Shown here in pieces: positions 10,782 through 19,346 of a DNA stretch of 64,000 bases. The DNA lies in NCBI GenBank assembly GCA_949316235.1, contig OX438741.1:38912962-38976961 (forward strand), given 5' to 3'. The notes under the pieces were generated by a model. The model saw only the letters and a program-made list of their open reading frames with translations. It did not search any database and was not told the origin of the DNA. The position numbers and the translations under genes were made by a program. This DNA is from Oegoconia quadripuncta. Lineage: Eukaryota > Arthropoda > Insecta > Lepidoptera > Autostichidae. Every line of letters starts with the position of its first letter. Position 1 is the first letter of the stretch.

Positions 10782-11146
10782 AAAAGAAGCTACCCAGGCG
10801 TGCCCTAACGAATATAGACATAATTAATTACGCTAAAGATATACCTTATTTCAGAGGAGTTTATATGAGAGACAAATTACCTAGAAAATCGAAAACTATT
10901 GAATGTGGTATTGTTAACTTAGATAGTTTTAGAAATATTGGAACACATTGGGTAGCATATGTTAAAGTAAATGACTATTGTGAATATTTTGATAGTTATG
11001 GAGATTTGAAACCGCCATTAGAACTATCTTCATACTTAAATAGCAAGAACATTTTTTACAATTACCAGAAATACCAGCGCTTCAATTCTGTTAACTGTGG
11101 GCATTTATGTTTAAAATATTTAGAGAATTTTTGGAAAAAGCTTTAA
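10766..11146 (+). CDS. Adenain-like cysteine protease (maturation protease)
   Basis: 126 residues, short for adenovirus protease but usual for Polinton copies. The catalytic set is visible: His61 in NIGTHWVAY, Asp76 in YFDSYG, Gln104 and Cys111 in YQRFNSVNCGHLCL. The first 12 residues are lysine-rich. The enzyme would cleave precursor virion proteins such as the pX-like neighbour upstream. The start lies inside the end of the PLA2-pX gene in another frame (16-bp overlap), so the two are probably co-expressed. Confidence 0.93.
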   Translation: MLKKLKKKLPRRALTNIDIINYAKDIPYFRGVYMRDKLPRKSKTIECGIVNLDSFRNIGTHWVAYVKVNDYCEYFDSYGDLKPPLELSSYLNSKNIFYNYQKYQRFNSVNCGHLCLKYLENFWKKL

Positions 11147-11181
11147 AATAAGTTATACCATAATTTATATTCATTAGCATT

Positions 11182-11862
11182 ATGTCTTTTACGCTGTCAA
11201 TATCTAATACTACGTCAACTTTGACAACGCATTATTCACCTCCTCTTCAACTAGATGGTAGATATGAGTGTGGGTTGTTGTATTTTTCGACTTTTAATTC
11301 TATTCCGAACATAGATAATAAAAATAATAAATTCTATTATGGTGACAATGATGTTATTGAAATACCTGAGGGATCTTATGAACTCCAGGATATTAGTGAC
11401 TATTTGCACAGCAACGTTTTAGGTTGTACATTAAAATTATCCTGTAACAATAATACATTAAAAACTACGATTATTTGTTCTAAAGATATTTATTTTGGAA
11501 AAGAATGTTCGATTGGTAGAATATTAGGTTTCGGTAAGGAAACTCTTAAAGCAAATATATTATACGAGTCTCGCTACCCTGTTAGCATTCTGTCGACAAC
11601 CGTGCTTAGGATCGAATGTGACATAGTTAGCGGATCTTTTGTGAATGGAAAACCTAGTCACATAATTCACGAATTTGCACCTAATGTACCTCCTGGTTAC
11701 AGGATTATAGAAATTCCAAGAAATATTATTTATTTTCCTGTAAATCAAAATGATATTAGCGCGATCAATATAACTGTAGTGGATGTGAATAATAATTTGG
11801 TAAATTTGCGTGAAGAAGAAATTCAACTTTATTTGCACTTAAGGAAGGAAAAACAATGTTAG
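11182..11862 (+). CDS. Minor capsid protein (penton-like, single jelly roll)
   Basis: 226 residues, all-beta. The C-terminal third carries the family pattern: PPGYRIIEIPRNIIYFPV followed by ISAINITVVD and EEIQLYLHLRK. In polintoviruses this protein forms the pentameric vertices. It sits just upstream of the major capsid gene, as in related elements. The stop (11860-11862) overlaps the start of the small basic protein by 7 bp. No signal peptide is seen. Confidence 0.88.
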   Translation: MSFTLSISNTTSTLTTHYSPPLQLDGRYECGLLYFSTFNSIPNIDNKNNKFYYGDNDVIEIPEGSYELQDISDYLHSNVLGCTLKLSCNNNTLKTTIICSKDIYFGKECSIGRILGFGKETLKANILYESRYPVSILSTTVLRIECDIVSGSFVNGKPSHIIHEFAPNVPPGYRIIEIPRNIIYFPVNQNDISAINITVVDVNNNLVNLREEEIQLYLHLRKEKQC

Positions 11863-12035
11863 ACTTTAATAAATACGCACCATTGATATCACAGAGTATT
11901 AGTACTAATCCTACTATTGAAGAAACAACATCTTGTAAACGACCTAATCAGACAAGTAATAAAAATAAAATTCGCAAGAAGAAATTAACAAAAGTGAATA
12001 AGGAGTTCCTCAAAATTATTGGATTATCAAAATGA
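11856..12035 (+). CDS. Small basic protein between the two capsid genes
   Basis: 59 residues; ATG at 11856, TGA at 12033-12035. The start is 7 bp inside the penton gene and the stop overlaps the major capsid ATG as ATGA. The N-terminal half is polar; residues 35-48 are rich in Lys/Arg/Asn, and the end reads KEFLKIIGLSK. The tight overlap on both sides is strong evidence that it is translated. Function is unknown; a virion core, DNA-binding or capsid-cement protein are possible (inference). Confidence 0.7.
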   Translation: MLDFNKYAPLISQSISTNPTIEETTSCKRPNQTSNKNKIRKKKLTKVNKEFLKIIGLSK

Positions 12036-13243
12036 GTATTTTGAACGTTACAAATTCTCTCGTTTATGATAACTCTATTGAAAGTTACGAATACCACTCC
12101 TACAAACCATATGTAACTAGTTTTAACTTGAATGATGAAATTCGTATACCTATTAATCAACAGGATCTGTATATTCTTCCGTCAGCAAGTACACTTTATA
12201 TTGAAGGAAATGTTAAAATTGTGAATAGGGAAACCAAGAAAGAGGTCTCTGAGTTTCTTTTTACAAATAATCCAATGTTATATCTTTTTCAAGATATTCG
12301 ATATGAACTTAACGGAGTGGAAATAGATAAAATTAAAAATGCTGGTATCACTACAACTATGAAATCCCTTTTGTCAATGGATGAAGGGGAATCAAAGATG
12401 TCCAAGTATTGGGGTTGGGACATTAACGGAAGCAAAAATAATGGAGGATATTTCACTGCTTCTGTACCTCTTAACAAGATTTTAGGTTTTGCAGAAGATT
12501 ACAATAAAGTTATTATAAATTGTAAACATGAACTCATTCTTTTACGAAGTAATACTAATGTAAATGCACTAAAACTAGAACCACAGGAGTTCATAGAACA
12601 TATCCAAATTAGTAAAATTGTTTGGCGTGTTCCTCACATTAAAGTTTGCGATCGTGAACGAATTAATTTGCTTCGTCATTTAGAAAAAGATCGTTCATTA
12701 AATATAACATTCAGAAATTGGGACTTGTATGAATATCCCATACTGCCAATAACTTCAAAGCATACTTGGTCAATCAAAACTTCCTCTCAAATAGAAAAAC
12801 CACGATATGTTATATTAGGATTTCAAACTGACCGTAAAAATCATGTTAGTAGAAACATGGCTCAATTTGATCATTGTAATGTAAGAAACGTTAAAGTTTT
12901 TCTTAATTCCGTTTACTTTCCTTATGAAAACCTTAATTTGAGTTTTAGCAGTGATAATTACTCTTTATTATATGAACAATATACAAAATTCCATCAGTCT
13001 TATCACGGACGTCGTCCAAATCCATTACTGAGTTATGCTGAGTTTAAAAATATAGCTCCCCTATTTGTAATAGATTGTTCTCGTCAAGTAGACAATTTAA
13101 AAACAAAAGGCTCTGTTGATGTTAGGATTGAACTAGAAACCGATGTAGTTATCCCAGATCAAACATCAGCTTACTGTTTAATTTTAAACGACTGTATTTT
13201 TGAATATAAACCTCTAAGCAACATTGTACGAAAAATATCATGA
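12032..13243 (+). CDS. Major capsid protein (hexon-like, double jelly roll)
   Basis: 403 residues. The N-terminal half has phrases typical of Polinton major capsid proteins: FNLNDEIRIPINQQDLYILP, FLFTNNPMLYLFQDIRYELN and GVEIDK. The C-terminal half contains VKVFLNSVYFPYENLNL, a DNYSLLYEQY phrase and LVIPDQ-like strand endings. The length fits a double jelly roll of about 400 residues. It would form the trimeric capsomers of an icosahedral shell. The stop overlaps the start of the next gene (ATGA at 13240-13243). Confidence 0.9.
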   Translation: MSILNVTNSLVYDNSIESYEYHSYKPYVTSFNLNDEIRIPINQQDLYILPSASTLYIEGNVKIVNRETKKEVSEFLFTNNPMLYLFQDIRYELNGVEIDKIKNAGITTTMKSLLSMDEGESKMSKYWGWDINGSKNNGGYFTASVPLNKILGFAEDYNKVIINCKHELILLRSNTNVNALKLEPQEFIEHIQISKIVWRVPHIKVCDRERINLLRHLEKDRSLNITFRNWDLYEYPILPITSKHTWSIKTSSQIEKPRYVILGFQTDRKNHVSRNMAQFDHCNVRNVKVFLNSVYFPYENLNLSFSSDNYSLLYEQYTKFHQSYHGRRPNPLLSYAEFKNIAPLFVIDCSRQVDNLKTKGSVDVRIELETDVVIPDQTSAYCLILNDCIFEYKPLSNIVRKIS

Positions 13244-13719
13244 AGAAAAATGATTTATTTGTGGATGTTCAAGGATTCAAAGATGATAAAAATAATTTTA
13301 TACTCAAAGAGTTTGCTCTGGCTACCTCAGAATTCACTCAAGTATTTTTAATTAAACCACCATTTACGTATTCGCAATTATCATACAAAGAAAAAAATCA
13401 AGTGAGGTGGATAGAACGAAATAGAGGAATCTTTTGGTCTGAGGGTTTCATTGATTACAGAGAATTTAAGAGGTTGATCGTACCAGTACTATCTGGTAAA
13501 AATATTTTTATTAAAGGTAACGAAAAAAGGAAATGGCTTTTCGATTTGTGTAATAATTTCAACATTGTAGATTTAGGTGAGAAAGGATGTCCAAAATTTT
13601 TAAATTTGTATGCAAATTATTGTAAAAATGACTTGAATTTGAATTGTTTTCATCATAATAAGTGTTGTGCACAAAAAAATGTTATTTGTATTAAAAAATG
13701 GTTTAACGACAACAATTAA
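13240..13719 (+). CDS. Polinton-conserved protein, possible inactive exonuclease fold
   Basis: 159 residues. The N-terminus FVDVQGFKDDKNNFILKEFA looks like the first two strands of an RNase H/DnaQ-type fold, but the usual DxE is DVQ. A mid-region IKGNEKRKWLFDLC and NIVDLGEKGCP would be later strands and helices. Near the C-terminus there is a Cys/His cluster, C136, H138, H139, C142, C143 and C150, which could bind zinc. RWIERNRGIFWSEGF (56-70) is a distinctive helix. I recognise it as a protein that recurs next to the capsid gene in arthropod Polintons. The exonuclease relationship is inference. Confidence 0.75.
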   Translation: MKKNDLFVDVQGFKDDKNNFILKEFALATSEFTQVFLIKPPFTYSQLSYKEKNQVRWIERNRGIFWSEGFIDYREFKRLIVPVLSGKNIFIKGNEKRKWLFDLCNNFNIVDLGEKGCPKFLNLYANYCKNDLNLNCFHHNKCCAQKNVICIKKWFNDNN

Positions 13720-13779
13720 ATAAATTCTTTTGAATATTTGTAAGGTATATTTGTAAGAGTTCAATTATAATAAGGATAA

Positions 13780-13800
13780 AATAAAGACGTTTTATTTATT
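13780..13800. terminator. Convergent polyadenylation signals
   Basis: AATAAA at 13780-13785 ends the rightward block, and TTTATTTATT at 13791-13800 gives AATAAA on the minus strand for the leftward 135-residue gene. The two units therefore terminate back to back. Confidence 0.6.
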
Positions 13801-13883
13801 TTAATAGTTAGTTTTATTTCAATATTATAAATTATTACATTTACATTACATTATTATCTAAGCAACTTAAATATTACATTTAC

Positions 13884-14291
13884 TTATAAACTATTATCAC
13901 ATATTTTTTTCGAAATTTTACTTATCAAAGTCTGAGTCAGGTCCATAATTTCATCGTATTGATCTACCACTGTATATTGAGCACTTATCACAGCACCATC
14001 ACCATCATTTTCACAGTCGGTTATTTCAGCAGATTCAAATACCTTTATCTTGATCATCCTGCGTCCAATATTGTCATTATTTGTCTTAACGTACGACGCT
14101 ACAAATTTGTTTTTCTTTTTCTGAAGACTTTTCAATTTTTTCACCTTTATAATTTCGGTCTTCTTCCTCTCGTTAATATCTGGAAGAGGCTTATTTGCCA
14201 GTTCTGGGTAGTCTTGGCTGAAGTTCGCTAGTAGATCTTGACCATGTCCCAAACAAATAATGTCAGAATCGATTGACGTTCCATTATACAT
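13884..14291 (-). CDS. Polinton unknown, leftward, 135 residues
   Basis: Starts at the ATG read at 14291-14289; the frame continues upstream for 23 codons only from a TTG. Residues 36-62 are Lys/Pro-rich (NERKKTEIIKV and LKSLQKKKNK). The C-terminal part (about 75-130) looks folded, with IKIKVFESAEI, an acidic CENDGDG turn and VVDQYDEIMDLTQTLI. No domain recognised. It shares strand with PolB and so may be in an early or replication unit; it faces the capsid block tail to tail. Confidence 0.6.
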   Translation of the reverse strand: MYNGTSIDSDIICLGHGQDLLANFSQDYPELANKPLPDINERKKTEIIKVKKLKSLQKKKNKFVASYVKTNNDNIGRRMIKIKVFESAEITDCENDGDGAVISAQYTVVDQYDEIMDLTQTLISKISKKICDNSL

Positions 14292-14458
14292 GATGAAATG
14301 GTTAAAACTATATTTATTTATTTTTGTAAAAGAGTGGCGGCTGATTCGCTTGCCCTTCAATGAGGTAATGAAGTGTTACAGCTATTTTATTTGATGCGAT
14401 GCAACTCGTATTACACACATGTTTGAACATGTTAAATTATTGGATTGCGGATCTTCAG

Positions 14459-14463
<5 letters not shown>

Positions 14464-14490
<27 letters not shown>
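14464..14490. repeat. GT dinucleotide microsatellite
   Basis: About 13 uninterrupted TG units, located upstream of the leftward 135-residue gene. Confidence 0.95.
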
Positions 14491-14494
<4 letters not shown>

Positions 14495-14807
14495 ATTGTT
14501 ATTTAAGTACATGTAAAGTTGTTGCACTGTAATATTGCACCTTATTACTATTTTTACAAAGTGCAACCTTCAGCACTTGGTACATAACAAGTGAAAAAGG
14601 AACAACGCTACAACTATTATAGGTGTACCCGAAAGGGACAACACTACCACACGTATGTATACTGCTAAAACTTTATAAAATAACACTATAATATAATAGC
14701 GCTATAATAGGTAAGGGTTCATATTGAAAAAAAATAAAACACTAGGATTCTAATTGTAAACCAATGTTTTTATTGTTCATAAAATTTTTCTTATAAATAA
14801 TATGACA

Positions 14808-15080
14808 TACAATTCGAGGAAAATGTAACATTTTACAAAATCATATTTATTATTATTATTATTATTATCCAAGTATGATCTTTTGCCAAGTATTTCAATA
14901 ATTAAAAATCATATATTTCGTTTTACTTTAATTGCATCAATTTGTCTTATTAATAACAAAACATAGTTACAATTCGAGAAATTGTAAAATTTTCAAAATC
15001 ATTTATCTTACAGAAAAATATCATATTTATTGTTATCTAATATTTCAACAATTAAAAATCATATATCTTGTTTTTATTAC
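14808..15080. repeat. Diverged direct duplication downstream of PolB
   Basis: Two blocks of about 120-130 bp: one begins ACAATTCGAGGAAAATGTAA near 14810, the other ACAATTCGAGAAATTGTAAA near 14970. Both end in a shared AATTAAAAATCATATAT phrase followed by T-rich sequence. The first copy contains a TTA/ATT microsatellite (14849-14868). Non-coding, AT-rich. Confidence 0.75.
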
Positions 15081-15161
15081 AAACGAAAATAGTTACTCAA
15101 GGAATTCAATGTAATGTTTTTACACAAACATAATATTTACCGTTTCATATTATATTAACCT

Positions 15162-18100
15162 CTAAACTGTTACCGAGTAGTGCCCCCAAGACTTAGTTTC
15201 CACATTATTTTTTAGAATGAATCGCTTATCATCTTTTCGTGATAACGCTACCTTATTTTGCTCTTGAGTAAAAATCTCATGTTTTATTGATTTGAAAAAA
15301 AGATTTTTTCTTTTTAATTCCCTACCACTGGATAAGACGTCTACATATTGAGAAAATTTCAATTTTTTCACAACCGACTTTTTAACTCCCTTGGCTTTCT
15401 TTATTTCATAATCACTAGTTTTAATACTATATAATTTTGATCTCAACCCTACAAACTCTAAAAGAATGTTTCCTCCTAATTCATCTTTAAATAGCCCAGG
15501 AATTTTCTTATTTGCTTGAAGTATTTTAAATACATTATTTGTTGAATAATTACTAGTATCAAAATAATCCAAAAAGGAGGATTTCAAATCTTTGTAGAAA
15601 TCTTCAGTTTGTATCAAATACAACAAACTGTCGGTGTCAGTGTAACATAGATGTAACTTCTCATTATAAAAACGTTTCATTACTGAATAGTGAAAATCAT
15701 ACATATGATTTTTAGATAACTCTAAAACTGTAAAACCTATATAGATTGGTTTATCCAAAACGACTTTTTCTCGGTTAAGTTGTATTGCAACTAAATTCTC
15801 GTCAAATATTGTTGAACTGTGAAAATTTGGACGTGCTATTAGTTGTTCAGCGCAATAATACTTTTTTGTTTTATTGCGATCATCGTTCCACCTGTTTACT
15901 AGCTTTACATCAACTCTACGCTCTGTATCTTCCAAAGTTTTTCCAAAAATGCTATTATTCAAAAGTTTGAAAAAATCTTGTTCAAATACTGATTTTGACT
16001 GTTGTCTTAGTTCAGTATTTAAGTCGATATATTGTTTCAAAAACGGACTTTGTCTAAATTTTATAACTCTATGAATTGACTTTAGTTTTAAGCCATTCTT
16101 TAAACAAGTCTTCAAGTGAATATAGTGAATAACATAGTTAAATTTATCATGTAGATTTGGGGTCAGTTTTTTATGTTTAGACCCTGGGGGAGCGAAGTTC
16201 TCAGCACAAAATGGAAGATCGTTGTGTAAATCATGCATGTTTGCAGGATATTCAAGATCTACTTCTAATATGTAACCATAATCGTTAGTATCTGGAATAT
16301 TCATAACTTGAAATTTATTTATTTCATCTTTCTTGAGTAAACTAAACTCTGAATGTGGTAAGTAACTACACATTGCATGCCCGTATAAGTTATTACAATC
16401 GATGTAGATCAAGAAATTGTTAGGTTCTGAGGGATCGAAATCTTTTTGATATTTATTGTTAGACTTGGCATATCTTAACGGACAAAGGCAAATACCACCT
16501 CGGATACCTTTTTGTATCATGCGAATTATTTCCAAATCAGTTACAAGTTCCAATTTGACTTTAGTTTTCAGAAGCATCGCATCAAAGCTGAGGCTTGGCG
16601 CCGTAAGGTAAAAGGCGGGATCTAGATTGTAATTTTTTTTACTAGTTATACGAAACTTTTCAAACACGTCTGCAAGTAATAATACGTCACTTTTGACATA
16701 CAAGTCTGTGTACTGTCCTAGATTTTCAATTTTAAAATGAGCCCAAACCTCATTGGCATGATGATAATCAGATTCCGAGATATGTTCATTTGTTAATTTG
16801 TTAAAAAAGCATGTATGTGGCGGCAAGCTTGTTTCATTATATATTGACCATTTATTTATGTAATCATAAGGATACACACCTTTTCGTCGTAATAAATCAA
16901 ATTCTTTTTCATTTTTACAGTTTCCCGATAAATGAATAAAATCATTTTTGTCAAGATTTTTTGCTAATTGATCTAAACTTGTGCCTAAAAATTTAAAGGA
17001 ATCCACAAATCGTATGGCAGCAAATTTGTTACTTGCTATAGGAATGAATTTGGTGAAAGATATGTAGTTTTCTTTATTTCTTGGGATGACTTTAATTATG
17101 CCAGGAAATGAGCTCAATTCACGAATGAATAAATGACAATCGTAACCAGATAGATTGTGAAAGAATACCGGTACAAATTTGGGTATTTGAAAATTAATAT
17201 TACAATAAGAATGTGCTGCCCCTCTATACTGCCCAGTGAAATGACAGTGGTCTTTGACTTTATCAGTAAGTAACAAGTGAGAACACAAGTAACAGTGTTC
17301 AGCACTGTCAAAGTTACGTTTATCATCATCGTTTAATACAATCGGAGTTGGGTTAGCAGACTTCTCTTCTATTATGTGGTGAATTTCTTTTACATCTTTA
17401 TGAAGCAATTTAACAAATTTTTTAGCACAATCTGGCCCTCGATAAGATACTAATCGATTCAATGAACTGTTATAATTACATACAATATAATATGCAAAAG
17501 CAGCTGGCATGTGCTGCTGTATGTTTTGGGTACTATTACCTTTACGCTCTGAGCATGGTTGTAAAATAGTTTCGAAATCAGCATAAATAGTAAAAGGAAA
17601 ATTTTGCATGCGTTGATAATTTTTAAATTGTAAGACTGTACCTTCGGGCGGCAAAATAGTCGCAACACCTCCACAAATATGATTTTCATTTGAAAAAAAT
17701 GTTAAACAATTGTCACAGAAAAAAACTTTACCATGATGCTTTGTCACTTGACTTCTAACAAGTTTAGCTAAATTCCTTATAAGACAAAAATGAGACTTCG
17801 ATCCTTTTTCTAGCAACAACATATTAATATGATTTGTTCTCTTTAATGATGTTTTATACAGTGGCCCTGTGATTATGTTTCTTTCCAGGCCATATATATT
17901 TATGCTTATGCTATTATTATTTTCTTCGAAAATTTTTATATCAGAGAGTGCGACTGGAAAAGATATATTTGATAAATTTAGTACTGTACTGTAATGAGGA
18001 TAGGAAGATGTTCTATTAGCATTACGTTTTATGGGATATAACCCAGCCATTACGGTCCATGCAAAACAATAATCATCATCATTTTTTATGTTCAAACAAG

Positions 18101-18689
18101 ATTTCTTACGCGCTATTCTATTTGGTAGGTCTATAAAAGAAGAACCCCTTAGAGGAGTATATTTATTGATATTAACTTCCAAATACAATATATCTAAGAG
18201 AGACCAACCACTACCATTTTCTTGAAATTCTTCAATTTTATTACAAAGAATTCCAGAAACCTTTCTTAATAGGTCATCAAAACTATATGTTTGATGTAAT
18301 GTTATATTTTCAGTTGCAAATGACTTTATTTCAATAGTATCATCCTTAGGTAAAATTACTTTGACAAATAGTTCAAAGTTAACCTTAACATTAACATGAG
18401 TAGAGAGTGAGGCGTCCAATAACTGACGTAGGCGCGGACTGATAACGGACAGGTAGCGCGCGGCCGAGGTCGCGGCTTCGATGCTACCGTCTGGGCCTGA
18501 CTCGCGTACAGCTTTAATGCGATAACTCGCAATGCGTCCTTTAAAGGCACTACTGATTCTTTCGACATCGCTGTCTACAGACTCTAACGCATTATTTTTA
18601 TGAGCTATGCTTCGTAAATGACCTTGAAAACCTTTACTAGGAACGGATGTTTTGCAAAGAGAACAGTATATAGTTTTTTTAGAACCCAT
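15162..18689 (-). CDS. Protein-primed family B DNA polymerase (Polinton PolB)
   Basis: 1175 residues, intact single exon. The N-terminus has a C2H2-like finger (C9, C12, H24, H30) and a second Cys/His site at about 325-338. Exonuclease motifs: ExoI YADFET (D371, E373), ExoII FHNLSGYDCHLF (N512, D517), ExoIII YVKSD (664-668). A zinc-binding insert CYLCSHLLL to HCHFTGQYRG-AHSYC lies at 466-496. Polymerase motif A is YIDCNNLYG (D764), motif B KLLNNSIFGK (about 908-917), motif C YTDTDS (1016-1021). This is the viral protein-primed type, which copies linear DNA from protein-capped ends. The large N-terminal region may hold the terminal-protein function (inference). Transcribed leftward, opposite to the capsid block. 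Confidence 0.96.
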   Translation of the reverse strand: MGSKKTIYCSLCKTSVPSKGFQGHLRSIAHKNNALESVDSDVERISSAFKGRIASYRIKAVRESGPDGSIEAATSAARYLSVISPRLRQLLDASLSTHVNVKVNFELFVKVILPKDDTIEIKSFATENITLHQTYSFDDLLRKVSGILCNKIEEFQENGSGWSLLDILYLEVNINKYTPLRGSSFIDLPNRIARKKSCLNIKNDDDYCFAWTVMAGLYPIKRNANRTSSYPHYSTVLNLSNISFPVALSDIKIFEENNNSISINIYGLERNIITGPLYKTSLKRTNHINMLLLEKGSKSHFCLIRNLAKLVRSQVTKHHGKVFFCDNCLTFFSNENHICGGVATILPPEGTVLQFKNYQRMQNFPFTIYADFETILQPCSERKGNSTQNIQQHMPAAFAYYIVCNYNSSLNRLVSYRGPDCAKKFVKLLHKDVKEIHHIIEEKSANPTPIVLNDDDKRNFDSAEHCYLCSHLLLTDKVKDHCHFTGQYRGAAHSYCNINFQIPKFVPVFFHNLSGYDCHLFIRELSSFPGIIKVIPRNKENYISFTKFIPIASNKFAAIRFVDSFKFLGTSLDQLAKNLDKNDFIHLSGNCKNEKEFDLLRRKGVYPYDYINKWSIYNETSLPPHTCFFNKLTNEHISESDYHHANEVWAHFKIENLGQYTDLYVKSDVLLLADVFEKFRITSKKNYNLDPAFYLTAPSLSFDAMLLKTKVKLELVTDLEIIRMIQKGIRGGICLCPLRYAKSNNKYQKDFDPSEPNNFLIYIDCNNLYGHAMCSYLPHSEFSLLKKDEINKFQVMNIPDTNDYGYILEVDLEYPANMHDLHNDLPFCAENFAPPGSKHKKLTPNLHDKFNYVIHYIHLKTCLKNGLKLKSIHRVIKFRQSPFLKQYIDLNTELRQQSKSVFEQDFFKLLNNSIFGKTLEDTERRVDVKLVNRWNDDRNKTKKYYCAEQLIARPNFHSSTIFDENLVAIQLNREKVVLDKPIYIGFTVLELSKNHMYDFHYSVMKRFYNEKLHLCYTDTDSLLYLIQTEDFYKDLKSSFLDYFDTSNYSTNNVFKILQANKKIPGLFKDELGGNILLEFVGLRSKLYSIKTSDYEIKKAKGVKKSVVKKLKFSQYVDVLSSGRELKRKNLFFKSIKHEIFTQEQNKVALSRKDDKRFILKNNVETKSWGHYSVTV

Positions 18690-18904
18690 TTTAAATAATA
18701 ATAATAGAACTGAATTAAGATATGGTAAATACTATGCTTGTGTAAATAAATGTTTAGGTATAATATTTCTAAGTACTTACTAGTAAATTAAGTTTTAATA
18801 ATTAATAAATCAAATCGTATAATTAAGAGTTTTAGTATTAAAATACATAAGAAATATTCAAACTCGCTTGAATGAAACAATTACATTTATTATATTGGAA
18901 TAAA

Positions 18905-19345
18905 AAATTGACTACTCATTCATAAGTGATTAGATTAGATAATATTTCGAAAAATTACAATATTTTTTTTTTTGTCTAACTGATGTATCGAAAATAATAA
19001 TGTCAAATTACGTTATGTAATGTATCTAAGTATACTTTGGAAAACCTGAAGTGAAATTTAACTATACACTAAAGACGAACGAGATAAAAGAAAGTGATTA
19101 AAATTATGGGTTTCTAAAACAATGAAATATTCAATCAACTGCAACTATTAAAGAGGAGTAAAGAAATTTGACTACTTATTAATATGTAATTAAGTATATT
19201 TAGATAATTGAAAAAATTACAATATTTTACTTTGTTTTTTGTTCTTTCTTATAATGATTTGGAAGGCCTAAATAAAAAAATAAAAAATTATACAATAAGT
19301 ACGAGGAGCGAGATAAAGAAAAGCTAAAGAAAGTGATTAAAAATG
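18905..19345. repeat. Diverged direct duplication between PolB and the spliced gene
   Basis: Two related blocks, about 18907-19108 and 19166-19344. Shared phrases include TTGACTACT-ATT, a GAAAAATTACAATATTTT run and a closing GAGATAAA-GAAAGTGATTAAAA. The second copy reaches the stop of the spliced gene. Non-coding. Confidence 0.7.
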
Positions 19346-19346
19346 T

